Shown one piece after another: positions 1 through 9,974 of a DNA stretch of 64,000 nt (position 1 is its first letter; every line of letters starts with the position of its first letter). Source of the stretch: Notolepis coatsorum (lineage: Eukaryota; Chordata; Actinopteri; Aulopiformes; Paralepididae); the NCBI GenBank assembly GCA_963971535.1, contig OZ020601.1:16152140-16216139 (forward strand). Reading direction: 5' to 3'. A program made the translations under genes and the position numbers. The notes beneath the pieces are model-generated. The model was not told the DNA's origin. It saw only the letters and a program-made list of their open reading frames with translations, and made no database searches.

Positions 1-179
1 GTTCCTGTATAGCGCTGCTGGAAATGTAACAGCAGCACATGTTCAAGTTTATTTTTTATTACCACATGGCTAGGCTACTGGAATTAATCTCTGAGGAGAA
101 CATACAGCACACATAACTCCACATACTGTACAAATAGACTGACTTTTCTGTGTATCAACTGTATGGCTTTGGGGAAGAA

Positions 180-440
180 GCTAGGATAGGTGCTCTTATT
201 GATTGCACCAGTTCCCTGCACCAGTTAACTGACCTCCAGCCTGCAGGCGTCTTCATTGTCTTTCGAGATCAGTCCTACAATTGTGGTGTCGTCTGCGTAT
301 TTCAAAATTCTGATGTAGTTTGATCAGAAGATATTGATCTGAAATCATTGGTGAAGAGGGAGAAAAGCAACAGGCACAGAAGGCATCCCTGTAGAACCCC
401 GATGCTGGTGGTGAGGGGGTGGGAAGTGATGTTGTTGAAT
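180..440 (-). mobile_element. Decayed LINE reverse-transcriptase fragment (Rex1/L2-like)
   Basis: On the minus strand this reads as a broken reverse transcriptase. A GVLQGC-like box (family consensus G-x-PQGC, the region before motif C) is followed by YADDTTIVGLIS, the catalytic YADD box. The residues after it resemble those after FADDT in the large LINE at 52.8 kb (shared GLIS and an acidic/AYREE-like stretch), so it is probably an old copy of that family. Frame is lost several times. Only the RT core is recognisable; no tail is visible. Confidence 0.6.
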
Positions 441-1177
441 CTCATCATTTACTTTATTTAGATTCTTTGAAGATAATTGAGGGCAGATACACATTTTCAA
501 TAATGCTGAGATAACAATAGGTAGGGCTGGGCGATAAAACGATAACGATAATTATCGCGATATATTTTAATAATCAATATCGATTGATAATAAAAGAAAT
601 ATCAATATTTTTTTTTCTTTTTTTTTTTGACCTGCAACCTGGCAGTTTTAAAACCAGAGACAGTGGACAGACTTGTCTTTCTTGCCTGCAACTTAAAGTA
701 ATGGCTTTGCTTGTCCAAATGACAATACTGACCAAATTGAGATTTCTTTTTCTCTTGTCCATTTATTTTGTTTGCTTTCTAATTTAAAATACAGTTTGAA
801 ACCGTCTGTACACAGTAGGCTATGTGTGCTAGCAGAGATAGTCTCCAGTCGCGAGCGGTGTACATGTGCGGTGGTTTGTCCACCAAAAAAGCGCCAAAAG
901 ATAGAAAAGAAACTAGCAGAGCCAGAACTATTCAACTCCCCTGGAGCCACAGCCAGCAGAGAAGCCTGTTTACTTTCGCTTTCAAACCAGCTGCAGCCTG
1001 ATAACTGGAGTGTAACTGGGGCTGTAACACTAAAGATGGCGGCAACGACAAAGAATTGCTGCAAAATAAACATACATCTGTTTAAAAAATATATATATTA
1101 CTTTTTTTTATATATACTTATAACAATATAGATAATTATCGATATCGAGTGATATGATAACATTATTATATCGTTAT

Positions 1178-2985
1178 TAGGGGTGTAACGATTCGACCTC
1201 ACAATGATTAGATTGCGATTATTCAGGCAACGATTCAATGCATCATGAAATCTCTTCATTTGACCTCGATTCGATAATTTTTTATGCATTTTCTATCGGT
1301 TAATTCCCCAAAAAATGTTGAATACACAAATGTGGCTGGAGGAACTGATTCACTCAGCATGAATGGACTATGTCCCGGGCCGATCAAATTTTTTTGCTCC
1401 CGATCCGATCCCGATCATGTGATTTTGAGAATCTACCAATTAGGGCTGTCTTAAATACTTCGAATAATTTAAAACCAAAACTAAGGCCTCAGTATGAGTT
1501 TAAGACGTGAACATGGTCATGTTTGTTGAATAAAAAATAAATAAAAAAAATCCTTTTGAATTTTTTATTTTTTTTTGTCGATCCCGATCTTCGGAAAATC
1601 ACGTGGTCGCCATCTATAGGTCAATAAAAACAATATACAAAAAAAAATAGATTATAATCGTATCTAACATATTCAAATCGATGCATCGAATCGAATACAT
1701 TAGAATCCATGATGCATTTCGATTAATCGATGCATCGTTACTAGTAGGGATGCCCCGAACACGTTTTTTGCCAACGATCACCGATCGTCTTGAGCCATAT
1801 CGGCCGATACCGATCGTTTTTGGTTTTATAAAAAAATATATATATATTATACTTTTTAAAAAAAATGATAAAATATATATATTATATAATTATACTTGTA
1901 GTTGTATTATCTGTGAGCCATCGCCACCATGCAACAAGTCAAAATGCTCGCTATCTCCACTGTCTGTGTGTATACTCTGCTTTGGTCAAATCACATTCAG
2001 CATGCCCTCGGCAGGGTATATCTGCGGCTGCGGCTCTGCAGATATACCCTACTCCCTCAGCTAGCCCCTTTCGTGACTGCGATGCAAGCCGGGGCTTGAA
2101 TACGCATCGAATCAATGTTATAAGACATTGATATCAGGAGCTATCTGTAGCTACTGCTAGCCGGCTAGATAACGTTAAGACAACGCCTCAGTGAACTATT
2201 TAGTTTAATGGGACATTTTGTTTTGAACAGTGAGCTAACGTGAGCTAATGTGAGCTAACGGAGGTATCATGCACTACTAGACTATTGCTGGATCATTTGT
2301 TGATATCAGGAGCTATCAGTAGCTAGCCGGCTAGATACCGTTAGACAATGCCTCATGTATTAAACTAAAAGTGAATAGTTGACTGGGTAATTTTGTATTT
2401 AGTAACGATAGCTAGGTAGCTAACGTTAGCTCACAGAGGTTGCATGCACTAGAGCAGACTATTGCCGGAGCTTGTTGACACGGTGCGGGAGGGGGAGGAC
2501 GAGGAGCGGCAGTGCGCTGCAGCTCTGTGTCTGAGAGAGAAGTCAGCGAGTGAGATCTCCGCTAAGAATTGGATCATGTTTTTCGATCGGTTTTCACGAT
2601 CGGCGAAAATACAGATATTGCGATTGCGATTAAATGTGCGATTATATATATTTTTAACAGCCCCATAGAGGTTTATTGTATAATGCGGCTTGCATCTGGC
2701 CACAGAGCCTGAAAATGTTTATTTTTACCTGGGAATCGATACCGGTATCCAACGGTACCTTTTTTCTGTACATTACTCTCCCTTTCTGAAGTCTAAACTT
2801 CACAACACACAATCTAAAACCCCTTACCTCCCTCTCCCAAACCGATCTTGTATCTCAATGGGAATTCCTGGTTAAAAAAATAAAAAATGCGATTTTTTTT
2901 CTTCTGATCTGATAATTGCATCATTCCAAATCGCGATTTCGATTTAAAATCGATTAATTGTGCAGCCCTAATCGTTACACCCCTA
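1178..2985. mobile_element. Element B: hAT-type transposon nested in A
   Basis: Ends TAGGGGTGTAACGAT and ATCGTTACACCCCTA are exact inverted repeats and are flanked by the 8-bp duplication ATCGTTAT (1170-1177 and 2986-2993). It inserted into the right subterminal region of A, so it is younger than A. Inside are further element pieces: the inverted D-like core (about 1748-2609), a GCAGCCCTA-type hAT right end at about 2970, and a GATCCCGATC-rich piece at 1380-1600. Confidence 0.88.
1748..2609 (-). mobile_element. D-like hAT core (one end missing) inside B
   Basis: Begins TAGGGATGCCCCGA, matching the inverted right end of element D (9370-9385). It then runs through the same interior in reverse: the GTCTGTGTGTATACTC block, two diverged tandem copies of a roughly 180-bp unit beginning GATATCAGGAGCTATC (about 2130 and 2303), and the CGATCGGTTTTCACGATCGG block. 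The other terminal ~85 bp present in D is absent, and sequence of another hAT type (GCGATTGCGATT) follows directly. Confidence 0.7.
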
Positions 2986-3188
2986 ATCGTTATCGTGATA
3001 TCATTTTTGGCCATATCGCCCAGCCCTAACAATAGGCATGAAGAAATTAAATTAACAGTAAAGACAATGAGGCACAAATATTAACATTGGTTAAAACAAT
3101 TCCTAGTTAAGCATCACCCCCAAAACGGGTCCGTTTTTGTTTTTGAGGACTGCATACTTTTTTTGCAAAGCTTAGCTTTATACTTTAT

Positions 3189-3266
3189 TAGGGGTGCACG
3201 ATATTGATTTTTTGACCCCGATATCGGCCCGATAATTATCGACCCGATAATTATCGTGCATCCCTA
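3189..3266. mobile_element. 78-bp miniature hAT element
   Basis: Ends TAGGGGTGCACGATA and ATCGTGCATCCCTA; flanked by a perfect 8-bp duplication TACTTTAT (3181-3188 and 3267-3274). The interior is almost nothing but the two terminal regions, with GATAATTATCG repeated near the right end, so it looks like an extreme internal deletion product that still transposed. Confidence 0.82.
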
Positions 3267-3910
3267 TACTTTATACTTGTAGCACATGCATGAGCCTGGT
3301 CTCTTTTGAAAGGTAACATTCTGAAGTTACTAAAGCAAAAAAGGATAATAATTTTTGTGCTAATGAAATAGAGTTACAGAGGTTTGAATTTGAGTTGAAC
3401 TTGTGTACTCATTTCTCTTTAGTGGTTGCCAGATTCCTGTTTTTAAGTTCCAGCATAGAGGCAGTGTTTCCCCTACCATTGCCTTAAGTTCCGCCCCTCC
3501 TGAAAAAAAAATCGCCAGCAGCGGCATTCGTTTTGAATACTACATACGTTGATCGGCTGGATCGATATGAAATCATTGTAGGATCAAGGTGGAATTGACG
3601 TCAGATAGTCCTTACCTTTGATCGGGGTTATTCCAAAAAGAATATTCCAATTATCTGATCGTGATTTCCAGTATTGATGTCTATTGGGTCCCCGACATAA
3701 TCTGGCACAACACATGCATCGAGTGTCCTGGAAAGTGTTCCAATGTGCTTGGATGAACCGCTAGACTTGCCTGAGCCAAAATTCTCCGGACGACATTAGA
3801 TGTGACACACAGTCTGGAACAGGGTTTCAAAAGGTGGGCGATACTGCCACCTAGCATGATCTGGCTGGTATTGCACTTTTGGGGTCTCAGTAGGCCAGTT
3901 TAGTTGTTAA

Positions 3911-4956
3911 GGGGAGACACTGCAGGTGAATAGGGTAAAAAAATTAACTAATGGATATCACAATGAAACTTCCCCAGTTGATTACTTATATTAAGACAAG
4001 ACTTTTTTGTATTACAAGTTTTCTGAAATTGTATGTTTAAATATGCAAATGAGGCATGATCTACTTAAATATGCACTAATTTGCATATAATTCCAGGACA
4101 GAAATCTGAACATTGGATAAAGCCATTTTCAAAATTATAGTTTCATTTTGTTGACATATTAGAGCCAAAGGTTATTACAGAGGGGATTTTGGATATCTCT
4201 TTTTATCACTCCATAAATCAGAAAATACTCCATTCAGTCCATTTCTATGGTAAAATTCCATATTTCGCCATGTTTTTAGGAATAAAATGTGATATAAATC
4301 AGGGTATGAATGCGATATCAACAAACTCTTCTGTAAATACCTTCAGAACATAGATATGAATAGAACTGGAAGGTTTGGTGTATGTGAGTGCTACTGAAGT
4401 GGAGATTTCTGGCTCAGAGTATGAGGAAAAACTCTTAAAACTCATTTTTGGGAAAACGCCTTCAAAGTTCTGTATTGTAAAATGCCATACTTTTTTTTTA
4501 AACAGATATTTACAAACACAATACCTAATCAAACCATTAGTAATAGACAACCTAAACACATGCCTGATAACTGAATAATAATAATAATGATGTTATTGAA
4601 CTGAACAGAACTACACACAGGCTACAAACAGTGTAGTACCCCCTAATAGGCAAAACATATTTGAATAGATATCACTATGAAACTTTCCCAATTTGTTATG
4701 TACATATAAACTAAGAAAAAATATATTCCAAGTTTTCTGAAATTTATGTTTATATATGCAAATGAGGCACTTCCCCATTAAATATGTGCACGTTTATGGA
4801 TGCAATAAGGCAAAATGATGTAAAATAAACAACTAAATGTGTGTTATTGACGTTTTATTGTCACTAGTTTCATAGAAGACATGTTTAGGAAGCAAAATAT
4901 AACAATCTCAAAATCAACAAAAAAAGTATATTTGACTTCACCTGCAGTGTCTCGCC
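3911..4956. mobile_element. TTAA-flanked DNA transposon (piggyBac or Kolobok type)
   Basis: Inverted ends GGGGAGACACTGCAGGTGAA and TTCACCTGCAGTGTCTCGCC lie directly inside TTAA on both sides (3907-3910, 4957-4960). TTAA duplications are used by piggyBac and Kolobok; the ends alone do not decide between them. Two diverged direct repeats of about 115 bp (about 3955-4070 and 4670-4775, each with an ATATGCAAATGAGGCA-like block) occupy the two halves. No transposase frame was recognised. Confidence 0.8.
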
Positions 4957-4974
4957 TTAAGATAACATTTTCAG

Positions 4975-5400
4975 TCTATTCACCATCATTTTTATTGCAG
5001 TAAAATGTGATCGATATCCTGTCACTGTATCAATATAATATCGACACGCAAAATATCACGATATATTGCTGTATTTTTTATAATTTTTTTTGATCTATTT
5101 ACCAAATTCCAATAAAATATGACTTGACCATTCTTGGCTTTGGCTGTTTTAACCAGCTTCTGTCTCCAGGAATAAACAGCGATACGTGGAAAGCTGAGCT
5201 AGCGGGCAGAGCTAGTTATTAATTAATCATGGGTTTATCTTTAGTCACTGCAGCTGTAACCAAAGTCATCCTCGCCAACAACCTGGGTTGACGACATCCA
5301 GAACAACAGATTCTGTCAGAGCATTAGCAAGGCCCAGTCATGCAGAATGACGAGAGTAGCCTGTGCCCCAGAATCCAAATCAGTGCATAATGCACCAAAC
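4975..5400. other. Intergenic, mostly unrecognised
   Basis: About 5020-5080 has AATATCGA/ATCACGATAT motifs like hAT subterminal repeats, but no complete end. The rest shows no coding frame or repeat that I recognise. Confidence 0.4.
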
Positions 5401-5407
5401 CTTAAAA

Positions 5408-5752
5408 GAACACGCCAACATTTTAATTAGCTTATTGCCTTCTCCAGAGAGAGACAAGAAGATAGATACCAGTTTCCTCTCAGTTTGTTCAGGAGAAAGC
5501 TATCTGGCTGCATGTTAGCTTAGCTTAGCACAATGAATGGAAGCGGACATGGCCGGTTGGCCTAGGCATTGTCCACCTAACACCTCTCCCGAAGGCTAAC
5601 CGGCCATGTCCGCTTCCATTCATTGTGCTAAGCTAGGCTAACATGCAGCCAGATAGCTTTCTCCTGAACACACAGAGAGGAAACTGGTATCCATCTTCTT
5701 GTCTCTCTCTGGAGAAGACGGTAAGCTAATTTCACAAAATGTTGGCGTGTTC
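5408..5752. repeat. Long inverted repeat (foldback element)
   Basis: Left arm about 5408-5563 and right arm about 5592-5752 are reverse complements at roughly 94% by eye, with a ~28-bp loop. The arms include AACACGCCAACATTTT at the outer ends and AATGAATGGAAGCGGACATG near the loop. The arms could form a ~155-bp hairpin. Fragments of the same sequence recur near 13640-13720 and 41937-41990. Probably a foldback MITE; no clear duplication was identified. Confidence 0.8.
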
Positions 5753-5768
5753 CTGATAAGATCATAAG

Positions 5769-6739
5769 CAGGGAGCGAAATTAACTTTTTGACTCACCGG
5801 CCAGTGGCGGGTAGATGGGAAGAATCTACCCGCCAAGCATATTTCTTACCTGCCAACTTTATTTTGATAAAAAAAAATGTATTATTTTATATAACATTTT
5901 TTTAATAAAATATATATATTATATAATCATACTTGTGATTGTGTTATCTGCGAGACATCGCCACCTCGCTGTCTGCAAACAGCTCCACTGTCTGTGTGTA
6001 TACTCGAGTGGCCTCCAGCTCCAGCAAGGATTCTCCGGCGCTGCAGCTGGACCCTAAACGCTACATTCAGCATGCAAAAGGATTCTCCTGAGCTACAGCT
6101 GGACCCTATTCAGCAGCCCTCACTCATGCGGTGTAAGCCAGGGACTTGAATACGCATGTTGTTGTAGGACATTGATGTCAGGAGCTATCTGTAGCTTCTG
6201 CTGGATGGCGTTGGGACAACGCCTCAGTGAACTATTTAGTTTACTGCAACATTTCGTAGTGACTAGTGAGCTACCTAGCCAACGGAGGTATTATGCACTG
6301 GACTATTGCTGGAGTATTTGTTGATGTCGGGAGCTATCAGTAGCTAGCCGGCTGGATAACGTTACACAATGCCTCATGTATTAAACTAAGTGAATAGTTG
6401 ACTGGGTCATTTTGTAATGGTAGCTAACGTTATCTCACGAAGGTCCCACACTGACTAGACTAACGTCACGGTGACTGTCGGAGGCAATAGCCTCTGTTTA
6501 CATGCAGGCGTACAGAAACAGGTGGGGAGGGGTAGGAGCAGCAGCAGCAGTGCGCGGTGCGCTGCATGTCTGTGCTGAGACAGCGAGAACTCCGCTAAAG
6601 AATTGGATCATGATTTTCGGTTTTCACATGACTATTTGATTGCCCGCCACACGGCGGTCAGACCTCTCAGTGGGAGGCACCAAACGTAAAAACTGAGCGC
6701 CAATGGCGGGTGGTGCTCTCTAGTTTCGGTCCCTCCCTG
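5769..6739. mobile_element. Element E: hAT-type transposon with D-like core
   Basis: Ends CAGGGAGCGAAATTA (left) and a right end reading TTTCGGTCCCTCCCTG, flanked by the perfect 8-bp duplication ATCATAAG (5761-5768 and 6740-6747). Outer portions carry a CCGGCCAGTGGCGGGTAGA-type motif and its inverse (CACGGCGG, AATGGCGGGTGG). The interior (about 5850-6620) is clearly homologous to the core of D and to the copy in B, although the termini differ. A truncated left end of the same kind (CAGGGAACAAAATTAAC) is present at about 8324. Confidence 0.85.
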
Positions 6740-6747
6740 ATCATAAG

Positions 6748-6846
6748 ATATTCCTTTATTGATCCCCTTGGGGGAAATTCAGGCATCATAGCAGCATGGG
6801 GGAGGGGGGGGTGGTACAGGTAGTAAAAACAAGCAGTGTTGACAAT
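6748..6846 (-). mobile_element. LINE 3' end fragment, interrupted by element F1
   Basis: TTTATTGATCCCC followed by GGGGGAAATTCAGG is the inverted 3' end of a common fish LINE (minus strand ...CAATAAA). Beyond F1, 8144-8320 continues with more of what looks like the same inverted 3' region (GTGGAGCTTGATGGCCGCTG). F1 therefore landed in an older LINE remnant. Confidence 0.5.
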
Positions 6847-6854
6847 ATAACAAA

Positions 6855-8135
6855 TAGGGCTGCAACGATTAGTCGACATAATCGACGACGTCGATTATAA
6901 AAAATCGGCGACGAGAAATTGTTGCGTCGATTAGTCATTAAAAAAAAAAAAAAATTATTTAATTTTTTTTTTTTTTTTTTTTTTGTGCACTACCTATCTT
7001 TGTGAGAGTGGCTTCTCAGGGTTCCAGACAACATCATAACATGATGATCCCATAGCAAATTTTGGACATTGAAAACATTGTTCCCCTGCAGGAGATGATG
7101 ATCAGACTAGACACACAATACATTACACACGCACTCCTCTCACTCACACACAGCGATCAGAGTAAGACACACACATACACACTCCTCTCACTCACACACA
7201 GCGATCAAAGTAAGACACACACACATACACACTCCTCTCACTCACACACAGCGATCAGAGTAAGACACACACACATACACACTCCTCTCACTCACACACA
7301 GCGATCAGAGTAAGACACACACACATTCACACTCCTCTCTCTCACACACAGCGATCAGAGTAAGACACACACACATTCACACTCCTCTCACTCACACACA
7401 GCGATCAGAGTAAGACACACACACATTCACACTCCTCTCACTCACACACAGCGATCAGAGTAAGACACACACACATTCACACTCCTCTCACTCACACACA
7501 GCGATCAGAGTAAGACACACACACATACACAAATTACACAGTACACACCTCTCACTCACACAGTGATCAGAGTAAGACACACACACAAATTACACAGTAC
7601 ACACACTCCTCTCACTCACACAGCGATCAGAGTAAGACACACACACATACACACACACACGGACTCCTCTCACACACAGCAAACAAAAGTTATTTAAAGT
7701 ACACTTCCACTTTAATTTGTATTATTTAATTTATTTATCTTGTTATGAGTGATTGCTGTATTGTTCTTCAAATACATTTTCATTTAAAGTGGCTTAAAGA
7801 TCCAAATTCAAATGTTTCATGAGTGATTATTTTAATTTGCTATGGGATCATCATGTTATGATGTTGTTGTTTGGTCCTGACAAGAGTCTCAAAGTCTGGG
7901 GTGAGCAACTCTGAGGTCATGCTCAATGTCCAATCTGTTCCTCTGCTCTGTCTTCAGCTGGACCAGAGCTGAGAAGCCACTTTCACAAAGATAGGTAATT
8001 AAAAAAAAAATTATAATTTTTTTTTTTTTAAATATTTTTTTGTTGTTGTTTACATCGGTTTTCGATTAGTCGACTAATCGAAAAAATAATCGGCAGATTA
8101 GTCGACTACCAAATTAGTCATTAGTTGCAGCCCTA
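6855..8135 (-). mobile_element. Element F1: hAT transposon with transposase C-terminal remnant
   Basis: Ends TAGGGCTGCAACGATTAGTC and ACTAATTTGGTAGTC-type inverse ending GCAGCCCTA; perfect 8-bp duplication ATAACAAA (6847-6854 and 8136-8143). On the minus strand about 7989-7880 reads SGFSALVQLKTEQRNRLDIE followed by HDLRVAHPRL and a stop. This matches the C-terminal (dimerisation) end of hAT/Charlie-type transposases, whose usual form is GFSAL..K...RNRL..EHDLR.AL. It supports the hAT assignment. The remaining transposase is missing, so the copy is non-autonomous. A 50-bp minisatellite fills the middle. Confidence 0.85.
7130..7680. repeat. 50-bp minisatellite inside F1
   Basis: GCGATCAGAGTAAGACACAC recurs at 7153, 7201, 7251, 7301, 7351, 7401, 7451 and 7501 (spacing 48, then 50 each time), followed by decayed units to about 7680. 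Units differ by only a few bases. The related F2 element has the GTCTTACTCTGATC block once only (about 20182-20200), so the array expanded after the copies diverged. Confidence 0.92.
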
Positions 8136-8340
8136 ATAACAAATCAATATAATGAACTAACTAACTGAAGTATACAGTATTCACATAAGGTGCAGTATGC
8201 ATAAGGTAGTGTTATTGTCCTTTTTAGGTTCCTAGTAGTTGTAGTTGGATGTCTGGCAGCAGTCCCACTCCCTGCCCACTGTTGTGGAGCTTGATGGCCG
8301 CTGGGGGGGGGGTGTATGAGCAGGGAACAAAATTAACTAT

Positions 8341-8434
8341 ATATACATATTTGGTGTAGATGTAGGTAAATTAACTGTGGATGATGAGTGTTTTGGTGTA
8401 GATGTAGGTAAATTAACTGGATGATGAGTGTTTT
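8341..8434 (+). repeat. 42-bp minisatellite, split by element D
   Basis: Unit TTTTGGTGTAGATGTAGGTA followed by AA(A/T)(T/G)AACTGTGGATGATGAG. Two units lie left of element D and a further two to three resume at 9386-9485, so the array existed before D inserted. Confidence 0.8.
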
Positions 8435-9385
8435 TAGGGATGCCCCGATCGATCGGCCAGCGATCGGTATTGGCCGATATTCAGTATAAATATGAGATCG
8501 GTGAATTCCGATAATGCTTTATTTTCGCCGATCGTGAAAACCGATCGAAAAACATGATCCAATTCTCAGCGGAGTTCTCACTCGCTGACTTCTCTCTCAG
8601 GCACACAGCTGCTGCTGCTGCAGCGCACTGCCCCTCCCCCTCCTCCTCCCCCTGCCCCTCACAGACTCATGTCAACAGAGGCTCCGGCAAGAGTCCTCCG
8701 TGAGACCTACGTGCGCTAACGTTAGCTACCTAGCTAACGTTACTGTTTAAACAAAACTACACAGTCAACTATTCACTTTAGTTTAATACATGATGCATTG
8801 TCTAACTGGCTAGCTACTGATAGCTCCTGATATCAACAAATGCGCATTTCAGTTTAAGAATGATAGGGAAGCCCCGTGCTGATCGATCGGCCAGCATGAG
8901 ACCTCTGTTAGCTAGGTAGCTAACAGTTCACTTTATTTTAATACATGATGCATTGTCTAACGTCATCTAGCCGGCTAGCAGTAGCTACAGATAGCTCCTG
9001 ATATCAATGTCTTATAACATAATTGACTTTGTTTTTGCAGCTGAACATTGGCTAATTAGCTATCATGCTTCATAACAACACTGCGAAGATGGCAATGCTG
9101 AATGTGATTTGACCAAAGCAGAGTATACACACAGACAGTGGAGCTGTTTGCAGATAGCGAGCATTTTGACTTGTTGCGTGGTGGCGATGTCTCACAGATA
9201 ATACAACTACAAGTATAATTATATAATATATATTTAAAAAAAATAAAATTATAATAATTATATATTAATTTCTTTTTTTTATAAAAAAAATAAAACGATC
9301 GGTATCGGCAGTGTATCGGCCGATATGGCTCATAGACAATCGGTGATCGGTATCGGTGGCAAAAAACGTGATCGGGGCATCCCTA
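8435..9385. mobile_element. Element D: hAT-type transposon in a minisatellite
   Basis: Ends TAGGGATGCCCCGATC and GATCGGGGCATCCCTA are exact inverted repeats, flanked by the perfect 8-bp duplication AGTGTTTT (8427-8434 and 9386-9393) drawn from the host minisatellite unit. The subterminal region is full of CGATCGG/GGCCGAT repeats. The interior holds the same core as E and the copy in B. No transposase was seen. Confidence 0.9.
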
Positions 9386-9485
9386 AGTGTTTTGGTGTAG
9401 ATGTAGGTAAATGAACTGTGGATGATGGGTGTTTTGGTGTAGATGTAGGTAAATGAACAGTGGATGATGAGTGTTTTGGTGTATG
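9386..9485 (+). repeat. 42-bp minisatellite, right portion
   Basis: Continuation of the array interrupted by D: TTTTGGTGTAGATGTAGGTA repeats at 42-bp spacing, ending in GTATGAATGAATG. Confidence 0.8.
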
Positions 9486-9489
9486 AATG

Positions 9490-9776
9490 AATGACATTAC
9501 ATTTAATATAGCACTTTTCTAGACACTCAAAAGCACTCTCCACAAATGTAGGGTGGAAATTGCCTCCTTCACCACCACTGGTAGCACCCAACCTTGGGCT
9601 ACGCAGGCTCAATGGCTGCCATACACTGGCACCAGGCACACATCACACTACACAATGGCTGAACGGCTCAGGAGACAGGGATTGATATCAGTCAATTAAG
9701 GGGAGGGAAGATTAGGTGGCCTTGATGTCAGAGACCTGATTGGGAATTTGGCCAGGAACGTCGGGGAACCCCCTAG
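9490..9776. repeat. Widespread fish interspersed repeat, class unassigned
   Basis: TAGCACTTTTCTAGACACTC at the left and GATTAGGTGGCCTTGATG then GGGAATTTGGCCAGGA at the right resemble a repeat I know from many fish genomes. I cannot assign its class from this copy. Confidence 0.45.
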
Positions 9777-9974
9777 ATCAGGGGTCAGCAACCTTTACTA
9801 TCAAAAGAGCCATCCCCCCCCCCCCCCCCCCACCCCACAAAATAAAATTCCTCTGGAGCCGCAAAACCAATGTACCCTTAAAATGAAGATAACAGTGTAT
9901 AACATTTTATATATAGTTATCCCCAAGCATACCCCACATTTAGGATAAAACGCCTGACAATTGCATACCCAAAG
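9777..9974 (+). mobile_element. hAT (Charlie-like) left end, solo
   Basis: Starts CAGGGGTCAGCAACCTT with AAAGAGCC and GGAGCCGCAAAA inside, the hallmark left end of CAGGGGT(C)GGCAA-type hAT elements. A run of 18 C near 9815-9832 interrupts it. The matching right end is not seen. Confidence 0.55.

Larger units (their letters stand above)
522..3028. mobile_element. Element A: non-autonomous hAT-type transposon, interrupted
   Basis: Inverted ends TAGGGCTGGGCGATA (left) and TATCGCCCAGCCCTA (right) are flanked by a perfect 8-bp duplication ACAATAGG (514-521 and 3029-3036), the hAT signature. The element's own sequence is 522-1177 plus 2986-3028; element B sits between. Subterminal ATCGATA-rich repeats are typical of such fish elements. 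No transposase was seen. Internal short ORFs (e.g. 772-1131) show no recognisable domain. Confidence 0.88.

Noticed and set aside
772-1131. 119-residue ORF in element A
   Set aside because: No domain, lies in an MITE interior, and overlaps an equally long frame on the other strand.
7130-7680. Regularly spaced repeats resembling a CRISPR array
   Set aside because: Repeats are contiguous 50-bp tandem units with no unique spacers, inside a transposon in a vertebrate genome. The same applies to 45815-46060, 46786-47110 and 62797-63060.
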